From the NCBI GenBank assembly GCA_902783025.1, contig CACZPH010000063.1:1-39841 (forward strand): a DNA stretch of 39,841 bases, written 5' to 3'. This document shows positions 24,778-33,700 of this stretch, piece by piece. A program made the position numbers and the translations under genes. The stretch's first letter is position 1; each line of letters starts with the position of its first letter. Under the pieces are notes generated by a model, which saw nothing but the letters and a program-made list of their open reading frames with translations, searched no databases and had not been told where the DNA came from. Origin of the DNA: an uncultured Eubacteriales bacterium (GTDB lineage: Bacteria > Bacillota > Clostridia > Christensenellales > Pumilibacteraceae).

Positions 24778-25227
24778 ATGAAAACGACGTTTATGGCTAA
24801 CGAACAAAATATCGAGCGTAAATGGTATCTCGTTGACGCGGCGGGTCAGCCTTTGGGAAGAGTTGCGAGTCAGGTCGCTTCCGTTCTTAAAGGAAAGAAC
24901 AAACCCACTTATACCCCCCACGTCGATACCGGCGATTTTGTTATCGTTATCAATACCGATAAGATGATTCTTACCGGAAAGAAATCAGAACAGAAGTACC
25001 ATTTCTCTCACTCGCAGTATATGGGCGGACTCAAGCTCGTTCAGTACAAGACGATGATGGAAAACAAGAGCGACGACGCGCTTTACTATGCTATCAAAGG
25101 TATGCTTCCCAAAAACGCGCTCGGCAGAAAGATGCTCAAGAAAGTCCGCATCTACAAGGACGACAAGCACAACCACGAAGCGCAAAAGCCCGAAGTTCTC
25201 AATTTACAGGTAAAGAGGTACAACTAA
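24778..25227 (+). CDS. rplM: 50S ribosomal protein L13
   Basis: A 149-residue large-subunit protein. The N-terminus [20 protein letters not shown] aligns with the standard L13 start. [37 protein letters not shown] and HEAQKPEV are hallmark blocks. The ATG at 24778 fits the family, although the nearest AAGGA is about 14 bases upstream, longer than usual. A start at 24637 would add a non-conserved extension through the leader. It is one base from rpsI and co-transcribed with it. Confidence 0.96.
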   Translation: MKTTFMANEQNIERKWYLVDAAGQPLGRVASQVASVLKGKNKPTYTPHVDTGDFVIVINTDKMILTGKKSEQKYHFSHSQYMGGLKLVQYKTMMENKSDDALYYAIKGMLPKNALGRKMLKKVRIYKDDKHNHEAQKPEVLNLQVKRYN

Positions 25228-25228
25228 T

Positions 25229-25639
25229 ATGGCTAAGACAAGTGCAAAGAAAAAGCTTCAATACTGGGGCACCGGCAGAAGAAAGAAGGCGATCGCGAGA
25301 GTACGCCTCGTTCCCGGTAACGGTTCGGTCACCATTAACGGCCGTACCATGGACGATTATTTCCCCGAAGACACCCTCAAGTACGTTGTTAATCAGCCCC
25401 TCGTGCTCGTAGGAGCGCAGGACAAATTCGACGTATTCGTAAACGTCGTAGGCGGCGGCACTTCCGGTCAGGCGGGAGCGGTTCGTCACGGCATCGCACG
25501 CGCGCTCGTCGTAGCGGACGAAGGCTACAAGGCCGCGGTCAAGAAGGCGGGCTTCCTTACTCGTGATCCGAGAATGAAGGAAAGAAAGAAATACGGTCTT
25601 AAGAAGGCACGTAAAGCGCCGCAGTTCAGCAAGAGATAA
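25229..25639 (+). CDS. rpsI: 30S ribosomal protein S9
   Basis: A 136-residue small-subunit protein. [42 protein letters not shown] and the basic tail ending QFSKR are diagnostic. The C-terminal lysine-arginine tail that reaches the P-site tRNA is intact. It follows rplM directly, with AGGTAAAGAGG as a ribosome binding site inside rplM. Confidence 0.97.
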   Translation: MAKTSAKKKLQYWGTGRRKKAIARVRLVPGNGSVTINGRTMDDYFPEDTLKYVVNQPLVLVGAQDKFDVFVNVVGGGTSGQAGAVRHGIARALVVADEGYKAAVKKAGFLTRDPRMKERKKYGLKKARKAPQFSKR

Positions 25640-25648
25640 TATTTATCG

Positions 25649-25683
25649 AAAATCCGTTTTCCGCAAGGAAGACGGATTTTTTT
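25649..25683 (+). terminator. Rho-independent terminator of rplM-rpsI
   Basis: A 14-bp stem with one G-T wobble (25649-25662 with 25667-25680) closed by a GCAA tetraloop is followed by a run of T through 25683. Confidence 0.93.
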
Positions 25684-25717
25684 ATACTTCGGCGGCGCTT
25701 ACAAAAAGCCTTATCTC

Positions 25718-25747
25718 TTGACAAACGCGCGCGCGTAATTGTATAAT
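25718..25747 (+). promoter_or_regulatory. Sigma-A promoter immediately abutting rsmA
   Basis: TTGACA (25718-25723) and TATAAT (25742-25747) are 18 bases apart. The predicted +1 is about 25754-25756, so the message would begin at or two bases before the ATG at 25756. Confidence 0.78.
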
Positions 25748-25755
25748 AGTACGGT

Positions 25756-26592
25756 ATGAATATAAGCGAGATCACAAAAAAATACGGCTTCGGGTTTTCG
25801 AAGAAATTCGGTCAGAATTTTATCGGCGACGAAGGCTTGCTTAAGGCGATAGTCGACGACGCGGAAGTTTGCGAAAACGACGTGGTCCTGGAAATAGGCG
25901 CGGGAGCCGGAACGCTTACCCGCGAGATAGCGAAAAGAGCGAAACGCGTGGTGTCTTTCGAGATAGATAGAGATCTCGAGCCGATTCTGAGCGACGTGCT
26001 CAGGGACTGCGACAACGTAGAGATAGTTTACGACGACGTTACCAAGTGGAGCGACGAAGAGATAGCGGACGTAGTGGGCGGCAGATTTAAGATAGTAGCC
26101 AATCTCCCGTATTACATTACGACTCCTTTGCTGTTCAAGTTTCTTTGCGGCAAATTCGATCTTGTTTCGGCTACCCTCATGGTGCAGAAAGAAGTCGCCG
26201 AGCGTATATGCGCCGCGCCGGGAACGCGCGATTACGGAGCGCTTACCGTTTCGGTCGGTATTCGCGGCAAAGCAAGGCTCAAAAGAATAGTCGGAAGGGA
26301 AAAATTTACGCCCGCGCCCAACGTCGACAGCGCGATAGTGCGCGTAGATACGGAACGAAAGTACGATCCCGATACGCTCGTCGCGCTCGACGCTCTTATT
26401 CGCGGGGCGTTCGCGATGAAGAGAAAAACTCTTGTCAACAATATCAGGAGCGCTTACGGCATGAGCGCGACTAAGGCGCGCGACGTGCTTGCGGAAGCGG
26501 GGTTATCCGCGTCTGTTCGCGCGGAAGAAGTGGATGAAGACGGATTTATGCGGTTATGCGCCGCGATCCGGGAGGGGAGAACCGACAAATGA
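25756..26592 (+). CDS. rsmA: 16S rRNA (adenine1518/1519-N6)-dimethyltransferase
   Basis: A 278-residue SAM-dependent methyltransferase (KsgA) that dimethylates two adenines in helix 45 of 16S rRNA. KKFGQNFIGD at the N-terminus, the SAM loop LEIGAGAGTLTREIA, NLPYYITTPLL (the catalytic N-x-P-Y motif) and FTPAPNVDSAIV are all present, as is the C-terminal helical domain (MKRKTLVNNI). An in-frame TAG at 25747-25749, within the -10 region, fixes the start at 25756, and there is no Shine-Dalgarno site. The 3' end overlaps the PckA-like gene (ATGA). Confidence 0.95.
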   Translation: MNISEITKKYGFGFSKKFGQNFIGDEGLLKAIVDDAEVCENDVVLEIGAGAGTLTREIAKRAKRVVSFEIDRDLEPILSDVLRDCDNVEIVYDDVTKWSDEEIADVVGGRFKIVANLPYYITTPLLFKFLCGKFDLVSATLMVQKEVAERICAAPGTRDYGALTVSVGIRGKARLKRIVGREKFTPAPNVDSAIVRVDTERKYDPDTLVALDALIRGAFAMKRKTLVNNIRSAYGMSATKARDVLAEAGLSASVRAEEVDEDGFMRLCAAIREGRTDK

Positions 26593-28157
26593 ACGTATTC
26601 GGATTGGAAAAGTACGGGATAAAGCCCGTCGCTCAAGTTTATCGTAACCCGTCCGAGGATTTTCTTAAGGACGTGATTTGCGAAAGAGAAGGCGGAGTAA
26701 AGACTCGTAACGGCGCCGTTTCGGTCAAGACCGGAAAGTATACCGATACGATTACCGCAAGATATATAGTCGACGAGCCCTACACGACCGACAAGATACA
26801 CTGGACGCGGGACGTCCGCAAGATATCCGCGGCGGCGTTCGACGAACTGACGCTCAAAGCCGCGGCAGTTATTTCCGAAGGCGACGTATTCGTACGCGAC
26901 GGCGAGGCTGGCGTGGTAAAAGGCTACCGCACGCGGATACGCGTAGTAAGCGAGCGCGCTTATCAATGTTATTTCGCTTCCGGGATACTCACGTCGCCCG
27001 AGCCCAAAGCGCTTGACGATTTTCACGAAGATTTTACGGTCATCTGCGCGCCTTCGCTCGTTTTGGCAGGCAAAGATTACGGAATTGACGGCGACAGCGC
27101 GACGATCATAAACTTTCATAAGCGCGTTTTGCTGATTTTGGGTACGGGGTATTGCGGCGAGATCAAGAGCGGAATATTCACGTATCTCAATTACCGTTTG
27201 CCTCTTTCCGGCGTGCTGGGCTTAAGGTGCGCCGCCAACGCCGAGGACGAAAACGGTAACGGCGCGGTATTGTTTTTCGGCAGAGAAGGCGCGGGCAAAA
27301 CGACTTTTTCGGTCGCCGCCGACAGATACGTGCTCGGCAACGACGAACTCGGCTGGAGCGAAGAGGGCGTATTCAATCTCGAGGGCGGCTTTTACGCGCG
27401 CGCCGCGAAACTGAATAAGGAAACGGAAAGCGAAGTGTATTCGGCTATCCGCGCGGGAGCGCTTCTCGAAAACGTACCCGTAAAACACGGTTCGCCGGAG
27501 TATTCGGATCTGTCGCTTTCGGCAAATCCGCGCGTACTGTTCCCGCTCTCGTCCCTTCCCAGAACCGTGCTTACGACCGCGGAAGCCAAGCCCGCAAAGA
27601 TAGTTTTTTTGTGTAAGGACGTATTCGGCGTATTGCCCACGGTGGCAAGACTCACGCCCGAACAGGCGGCGTATTATTTCGTTTCCGGTTATACGGGCAA
27701 GACGATAACGGACGATAAGGGCGCGACCGAGATAAAAAGCACGTTTTCCACGTGTTTTTGCGGTAGTTGTCTGCCGCTTAAAACTTCGGTTTATACGGAT
27801 TTGTTCGGAGAAAAACTTACCCGAAGCGGCGCGGAAGTTTTTTTGGTAAACACCGGTTGGCGCGGCGGCGACGCGATAAGCGGAGAACGTATACCCGTCG
27901 GCGAGATCAAGGCGATAATATCCGCGCTTATCGGCGGAGAATTAGACGGCGCCGAATACGAAACGGAAGCGCTTTTCGGCTTTAATATTCCCAAGACGTG
28001 TCCCGGAGTCGCGCCTCGTTCGCTCAATCCGGTCAACAACTGGAAAGATCGTAAGGAATACGAAAATCATGCCCGTATGCTCGCCGGGGACTTTGTCTCC
28101 AACGCACGCAGGCTCGATCTGTCGCCGGAGGCGGTCAAAGCGGGACCAAAAGTCTGA
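26589..28157 (+). CDS. ATP-type phosphoenolpyruvate carboxykinase homologue with altered active site
   Basis: A 522-residue full-length member of the ATP-PEPCK family, alignable to the last residues (AGPKV). Conserved blocks include GYCGEIKSGIF, a P-loop GREGAGKTTF with K237, EGVFNLEGGFYA, NPRVLFPL (R315), FGVLPTVARLTPEQ and FLVNTGW. Compared with E. coli PckA as I remember it, several catalytic residues differ: the GRSP loop (R65) is TDTIT with D53, the metal lysine K213 is S194, the metal histidine H232 is R213, S250 of the P-loop is E233, and D268 is N251. ATP binding could remain, but normal oxaloacetate decarboxylation looks unlikely. The start overlaps rsmA by four bases. It could be a pseudoenzyme or a kinase with a new substrate. 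The symbol pckA is withheld for that reason. Confidence 0.85.
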   Translation: MNVFGLEKYGIKPVAQVYRNPSEDFLKDVICEREGGVKTRNGAVSVKTGKYTDTITARYIVDEPYTTDKIHWTRDVRKISAAAFDELTLKAAAVISEGDVFVRDGEAGVVKGYRTRIRVVSERAYQCYFASGILTSPEPKALDDFHEDFTVICAPSLVLAGKDYGIDGDSATIINFHKRVLLILGTGYCGEIKSGIFTYLNYRLPLSGVLGLRCAANAEDENGNGAVLFFGREGAGKTTFSVAADRYVLGNDELGWSEEGVFNLEGGFYARAAKLNKETESEVYSAIRAGALLENVPVKHGSPEYSDLSLSANPRVLFPLSSLPRTVLTTAEAKPAKIVFLCKDVFGVLPTVARLTPEQAAYYFVSGYTGKTITDDKGATEIKSTFSTCFCGSCLPLKTSVYTDLFGEKLTRSGAEVFLVNTGWRGGDAISGERIPVGEIKAIISALIGGELDGAEYETEALFGFNIPKTCPGVAPRSLNPVNNWKDRKEYENHARMLAGDFVSNARRLDLSPEAVKAGPKV

Positions 28158-28169
28158 ATTGAGTATCGA

Positions 28170-28195
28170 CGTTTCCGAAAAGGGAACATAATTTT
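28170..28195 (+). terminator. Weak hairpin after the PckA-like gene
   Basis: GTTTCC (28171-28176) pairs with GGGAAC (28182-28187) with one wobble around GAAAA, followed by ATAATTTT. The T-run is interrupted, so termination would be partial. Confidence 0.35.
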
Positions 28196-28225
28196 CGTGC
28201 GAGTCATAAGAAAATACCGAAACAG

Positions 28226-28254
28226 TTGAAAATTTTCGGGATTTGATTTATAAT
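28226..28254 (+). promoter_or_regulatory. Sigma-A promoter touching the murB start codon
   Basis: TTGAAA (28226-28231) and TATAAT (28249-28254) are 17 bases apart. The ATG of murB follows the -10 by only two bases, so the canonical +1 (about 28261) would fall inside the coding sequence. Confidence 0.65.
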
Positions 28255-28256
28255 AT

Positions 28257-29057
28257 ATGAAAAGACTCGTCGATCTTAAGGATTATACCACGATAGGACT
28301 GTCCGTGCCCGCCGTCGCGCTGATCGCGACGAGCGCCGACGAACTTATCGACGGAGCGCGGGAAGGCTATTTGCTCGGCAGAGGCAGTAACGTCGTGTTT
28401 ACGGCGAAGTCGCCGTCGGTCGTTATCAACCGCTATGGCGGCGTAAAAGTCATCGGCGACGCGGTCAAAGTAAACGGCGGCGTGACGATAGGCGAATTAT
28501 TGCGCGTATGTATCAGCGAAAACCTGAGCGGTATGGAATGGGCTGCGGGTCTGCCCGCAAGCGTAGGCGGAGCGATAGTGCAAAACGCCGGCGCGTTCGG
28601 TCATACGTTAAGCGAAAGCGTGTTAAGCGTCGAAGCCTACGACGGCAAAACGTCCGAATACGCGCGCGAAGAATGCGGTTTTTCCTATCGGGATTCGGCG
28701 TTCAGACGCAAGATCGTGCTTTCGGCGACTTTTAAGCTCAGCCGCTCGGACGGAAAAACGATAAGAAACAAAATACGCGACGCGCTCGCGCTTCGCTCAC
28801 GTCAGCCCAAAGGCAAAACCGCGGGTTGCGTATACAAGACCATAGGTAAGAGCGCTGGCTACTATATCGATCGCGCCGGGCTCAAAGGCGCGAGAGCGGG
28901 CGGGATATTCGTTTCGCCCGTGCACGCGGGGTTCTTCGTCAACGACGGAAGCGGAACGGCAAAGGATTTTACGGCGCTTTGCGGACTTTGCGAAAAAGCG
29001 GTGTACGAAAAATTCGGCGTAAAACTCGAAAAAGAAATACAGATCATCGGAGATTAA
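28257..29057 (+). CDS. murB: UDP-N-acetylenolpyruvoylglucosamine reductase
   Basis: A 266-residue FAD enzyme that reduces UDP-GlcNAc-enolpyruvate to UDP-MurNAc. The FAD domain shows LGRGSNVV and GLPASVGGAIVQNAGAFG. The active-site arginine is in FSYRDSAF, and RQPKGKTAGCVYK carries a cysteine where the proton donor is usually serine. RAGLKGARAGG, VSPVHAGFFVN and the C-terminal EKEIQIIGD with the catalytic glutamate follow. The protein is short because the usual N-terminal extension before the DYTT block is missing. An in-frame TAA at 28251-28253 excludes an upstream start, and no Shine-Dalgarno sequence exists. Confidence 0.92.
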   Translation: MKRLVDLKDYTTIGLSVPAVALIATSADELIDGAREGYLLGRGSNVVFTAKSPSVVINRYGGVKVIGDAVKVNGGVTIGELLRVCISENLSGMEWAAGLPASVGGAIVQNAGAFGHTLSESVLSVEAYDGKTSEYAREECGFSYRDSAFRRKIVLSATFKLSRSDGKTIRNKIRDALALRSRQPKGKTAGCVYKTIGKSAGYYIDRAGLKGARAGGIFVSPVHAGFFVNDGSGTAKDFTALCGLCEKAVYEKFGVKLEKEIQIIGD

Positions 29058-29059
29058 AA

Positions 29060-29833
29060 ATGGCTTACTGGGGAGATTATCACACTCATACCGTATACAG
29101 TCACGGGCACTCGACCGTTATGCAAAACGTCGAGAGAGCCGCCGAAATGGGACTTAAGGAGATCGCTATCACCGATCACGGATTCCGCCACATGATGTAC
29201 AACGTCCGCAGGACGGCTTTTCCGGACATGAAAAAGGACGTCGAAGAGGCTCGCGCGAAGTTCCCGCAGGTCAACGTTTATCTGGGTTTGGAAACCAATC
29301 TTTCGTCGCGCAAGGGCAATATAGATATTCTTGAAGAGGACTTCGACAATCTCGATCTTATCGTGTGCGGCTATCACAAATTCGTCAGGACGGACTCTTT
29401 CGCGGATTACTGGAAGTTTTTTATCGCCAACATGGCGTATAATATCACCAAAATTTCCACCGTGCGCCTGCGCAATCGCAACACGGACGCGTACTTGAGG
29501 GCGATCGAACGCCACGAGATAGATATTTTATCACACCCCGGCAACGGCTTTCCGGCGGACCTTATCGAAGTTTCGCGCGCTTGCAAGTTTTACGGCACGT
29601 ATTTCGAACTCAATGGAAAGGGAAACTACGTTTCGGACGCGGATCTTGAGAAAATGTGCGGCGAAGGAGTGCAGTTTATCGTCGATTCCGACGCTCACGA
29701 TCTCGAACGTATCGGCGAAGTGAGCAAGCCGCAGGCGATAATCGACAGAGTCGGGATACCTTACGAGCTCATCGCAAACTGGGAAAAACTCCCCAAGTTC
29801 CGCAGCAGGATAAAGAAAGGATTATATGAATAG
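29060..29833 (+). CDS. PHP-domain phosphoesterase
   Basis: A 257-residue metal-dependent hydrolase of the PHP family. The metal-binding signatures are DYHTHTVYS (H8, H10), ITDHG, YHKF, LSHPG and DSDAHD, all intact. Related proteins sit next to murB and whiA in Firmicutes, and some PHP proteins are histidinol phosphatases or nucleotide phosphatases. The substrate here is unknown. The start at 29060 is supported by CGGAGA and by the family N-terminus; a longer frame from 28979 only reads murB in another frame. The 3' end overlaps whiA by eight bases. Confidence 0.85.
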   Translation: MAYWGDYHTHTVYSHGHSTVMQNVERAAEMGLKEIAITDHGFRHMMYNVRRTAFPDMKKDVEEARAKFPQVNVYLGLETNLSSRKGNIDILEEDFDNLDLIVCGYHKFVRTDSFADYWKFFIANMAYNITKISTVRLRNRNTDAYLRAIERHEIDILSHPGNGFPADLIEVSRACKFYGTYFELNGKGNYVSDADLEKMCGEGVQFIVDSDAHDLERIGEVSKPQAIIDRVGIPYELIANWEKLPKFRSRIKKGLYE

Positions 29834-30743
29834 TTATTCTTCGGACGCAAAAAACGAAATAGTCGCTCTCAGCCCGTCGCTCGGTTGCTGCGAGTTGGCT
29901 TTTTTGTCCGCGCTCGTTCATACGGCGGGCTCGGTGTTTTTCACGTCCGACGGCTTAAAACTCGTCGTTCCGTGCGATCTTCCGTCCATAAGGGACAAGC
30001 TTTGCTCAATATGCGTTAAGTTTTACTCTTTCAAGCCCGAAAGCGACGGCAAGAAGGTCGTTTTTTACGGCGAAGACGCTCAGGCGTTGCTGTTCGACTG
30101 TCGGATATTCGGGGTCGTGGACGGAGAAACGACGGTAGTGAGCGGTATCGCGGACACGCTTATCGAGCACGAGCATTGCAAAAAGAACTATCTTCGCGGC
30201 GCGTTTTTAGGCGCGGGCAACGTTTCGCTCAAGGCCGGGTATCATCTCGAGTTTTCACTCAGCAACGCGGATTTCGCGCAGGATCTGGCGGCGCTTTTGG
30301 AAAGCGAAGGAATAGACAGCAAAACGACTATACGTAACGGCAAATACGTCGTTTACGTCAAGGATAACGAGAGCGTGAGCGATTGTCTTGCACTGATGGG
30401 CGCGTCGAAGGCGGTTTTGCAGCTCAACGACGAATATTCCGTGCGCGATATGCGCAAATACACCAACCGTATCAGCAACTGCGACATAGCGAATCTCAAC
30501 AAAACGGTCGAAGCCTCCGTGCGCCAATGCGAAGATATCCGCCTTATCGACAGAAAACTCGGATTGTCGTCGCTCAATTCCAAACTTTCCGTTGTGGCGC
30601 AAGCGCGGCTGGACAATCCGGACGAATCGTTCGCGTTCCTCGCCTCGCAGTTAGCGCTCCCCAAAAGCACGATCAAAAACCGCCTCAACAAACTTTCCGC
30701 CATAGCGCAGTCGCTGCGGGAAAAAGGAGAAACGAATGCCTGA
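29826..30743 (+). CDS. whiA: WhiA family DNA-binding protein
   Basis: A 305-residue protein with a LAGLIDADG-like N-terminal domain and a C-terminal helix-turn-helix. NYLRGAFLGAGNVSLKAGYHLEF is the family core (residues about 116-140), NRISNCDIANLNKTV follows, and the C-terminal HTH contains LPKSTIKNRLNKL. WhiA controls sporulation genes in actinomycetes and affects cell division and chromosome segregation in Bacillus. AAAGGA precedes the ATG. The usual rapZ and yvcK genes between the PHP or murB genes and whiA are absent here. The 3' end overlaps dnaE by eight bases. Confidence 0.92.
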   Translation: MNSYSSDAKNEIVALSPSLGCCELAFLSALVHTAGSVFFTSDGLKLVVPCDLPSIRDKLCSICVKFYSFKPESDGKKVVFYGEDAQALLFDCRIFGVVDGETTVVSGIADTLIEHEHCKKNYLRGAFLGAGNVSLKAGYHLEFSLSNADFAQDLAALLESEGIDSKTTIRNGKYVVYVKDNESVSDCLALMGASKAVLQLNDEYSVRDMRKYTNRISNCDIANLNKTVEASVRQCEDIRLIDRKLGLSSLNSKLSVVAQARLDNPDESFAFLASQLALPKSTIKNRLNKLSAIAQSLREKGETNA

Positions 30744-33700
30744 TTTCGTACACTTACATTTACATACCGAGTATTCGATGCTCGACGGTCTTGCCAATAT
30801 TCCGCTCGTCGTGGAAAAAGCCGCCAAGCTCGGAATGCCCGCGATAGCGATGACCGATCACGGCAATATGTACGGAGCGGTCGCCTTTTACAACGCGTGT
30901 TCTTCTTACAACCAAAAAGCCAAAGAAAACGGCCGCGACACGATCAAGCCGATAATAGGCACGGAGTTTTACGTATGCGACGATCTCACGCAAAAGACGC
31001 GTAAAATAAACCCCGACGACGAAAGCGACCGCCGGCATCTTATACTGCTTGCCAAAGACGAAACCGGGTATAAGAATATTTCGCTTCTCAACTCGATAGC
31101 TTTTCGCGACGGCTATTATTACAAGCCGCGTATCGACCTTAAGACGCTCGCGGAGCATCACGAAGGGCTTATTTGTCTTTCGGCGTGCATAGCGGGCGAC
31201 GTTCCGCAAGCCATTCTTCGCCATAATTACGAAAAAGCGGAGTCGCTTATCAAGTGGTTCAAGGACTTGTTCGGCGACGACTATTATCTCGAAATGCAAA
31301 ATCACGGGCTCAAAGAAGAGCTCGAAGTCAACCAATATCTCAGAGTTTACGCCAAGAAGTACGGCGTAAAGCTTGTAGTTACCAACGACGTGCATTACGT
31401 CGACCGTTCGGACGCGGCGGCGCACGACGTATTACTGTGCGTACAGACGGGCAAGGACTTCGACGATCCCAACCGTATGCGCTTTAACAGCGACGACTAT
31501 TATCTCAAGAGTTACGAAGAAATGTCCGCGCTTTTCCCCGACGATACCGAAGCGCTCGCCAATACCCTCGAGGTGGCGGAGAAGTGTAATTTTAATTTCG
31601 TTTTCGGTCACTATATGTTCCCGCGCTACGAGCCGGATACGGGCGAAGATCCTCTCACGTATATCCGTCATCTTATCGACGCGGGTATCAAAAAGAAGTA
31701 CGGCGAAGAAACTCCCGAGATCCGCGAAAGAATAGAGAGCGAACTCGCCGTAATAGTCAAGCAGGGATTCGTCGAATACTTCCTTATCGTGTGGGATTAT
31801 ATCAACGCCGCGCGCAATATGGGTATTTCGGTCGGTCCCGGACGAGGCAGCGGCGCGGGCTCGATAGTCGCGTATCTTATAGGTATCACCAATATCGATC
31901 CGCTCAAGTACGACCTTTACTTCGAGCGATTCCTCAATTCCGAACGCGTTTCGGCTCCCGACTTCGACGTCGACTTCGAGGATTGCCGCAGACAGGAAGT
32001 CATCGAATACGTCAAGGGCAAGTACGGCGCTGATCGCGTGTGCAAGATAGTAACTTTCGGCACCATGGCGGCAAAAAACGCCATCAAGGACGTGGGGCGC
32101 GCTTTGGGCGTTCCGTACGCGGACTGCGACAGGATCACCAAGGCTATGCCGTCCAAGCAGTTCAAATTCGGCCAGGAAGTGGAGATCAAACGCCCGTACA
32201 TTCTCAAGAAGATTTTCGGATTTTACGAGCCTAACAAGAAGGAAAAAGACGCCGGGCTTACGAGCGAGCATTTCGCCGTGGACGAGCTTGTCGAACTCTA
32301 CAACACTAACCCTAACATCAAGCGCGTAGCGGATATCGCGATGCGCCTCGAGGACACGCCGAGGCAAAGCAGCACGCACGCTTGCGGCGTCATAATAGGT
32401 CACGACGTACTCGACCGCCATATGCCGCTGGGCAGGAACGGCGACGATATCACGAGCCAGTACACGGGCGTCGAACTCGAGTCGCTCGGTTTCCTTAAGA
32501 TGGACTTTTTGGGATTGCGAAACCTTTCCGATATCAAGGAGTGCATAAATTTTGTCAAGCAAAATTACGGCGTCGAGATCGATTTCGATAAATGCGCTTA
32601 CGACGATCCCAAGGTGTACGAACTTATTTCGACGGGCAATACGGACGCAATATTTCAGATCGAATCCGCGGGCTTCAAGAAGTTCCTTCGCGAACTCAAG
32701 CCGTCATGTCTCGAAGATATAATAGCGGCGGTGTCGCTTTTCCGTCCCGGCCCCATGGATTCTATCCCTAAGTTCGTCGAAAACAAGCACAATCCCGACA
32801 AAGTAACTTTCGACCACCCGCTTCTCAAGCCTATTCTGGAGCAAACGTACGGCTGTATCGTATATCAGGAGCAGGTCATGAAGATAGTCCAGTCGCTCGC
32901 TGGCTATACGCTCGGTCAGGCGGATATGGTCCGCAGAATGATGGGCAAGAAGAAAGTCGAGGCGATGGCGAAAGAAGAAGTCGTTTTCGTTTACGGAAAA
33001 GGCGAAACGGTGGACGATCACGGTCACGTTTCGGGCGCGATAGACGGCTGTCTCAAGCGCGGCGTTCCGGAGGACGTGGCGCGTAAAGTGTGGTCGCAGA
33101 TGAAGGATTTCGCGAAGTATGCCTTCAACAAGTCGCACGCGGCGGCATATTCGCTCGTCACGTATCAGACCGCGTATCTCAAGCTGTATTACGAGCCCGA
33201 ATTTCTCACGGCTTTTCTCAACAACCGTATCACGAATATCGACGACGTCAAGCAGTACACGACTTACGCCAAAAACGAAGGCATACCCGTTTTGCCGCCC
33301 GACATCAACGAGTCGATGACTCTTTTTTCCGTAAAGGACAAGAAGATCCGTTACGGACTCGCGGCGATCAAGAACGTCGGACTGTCGGTTATCGACGAGA
33401 TAATCAAAGAGCGCGAAAAGAACGGCAAATTTACCGATTTCGAGTCGTTCGTAAACCGTATGGACAGCGCGACGCTCAACAAAAAGCAACTCGAAAACCT
33501 TATTTATGCGGGCGCGTTCGACTGTTTGGGCGCGCAAAGAAGCCAGCTTATAGCCGTTTACGAAAAGATCCTCGACAAGGCTCAACGCGACAAGAAACAG
33601 CGCCTTACCGGTCAAATATCGTTGTTCGGGCTTTTGGAGCAAGTCGACACGACTTTCGACAAGGTGCGTCTTCCGGATATTCCGGAATACCCCACTGCCG

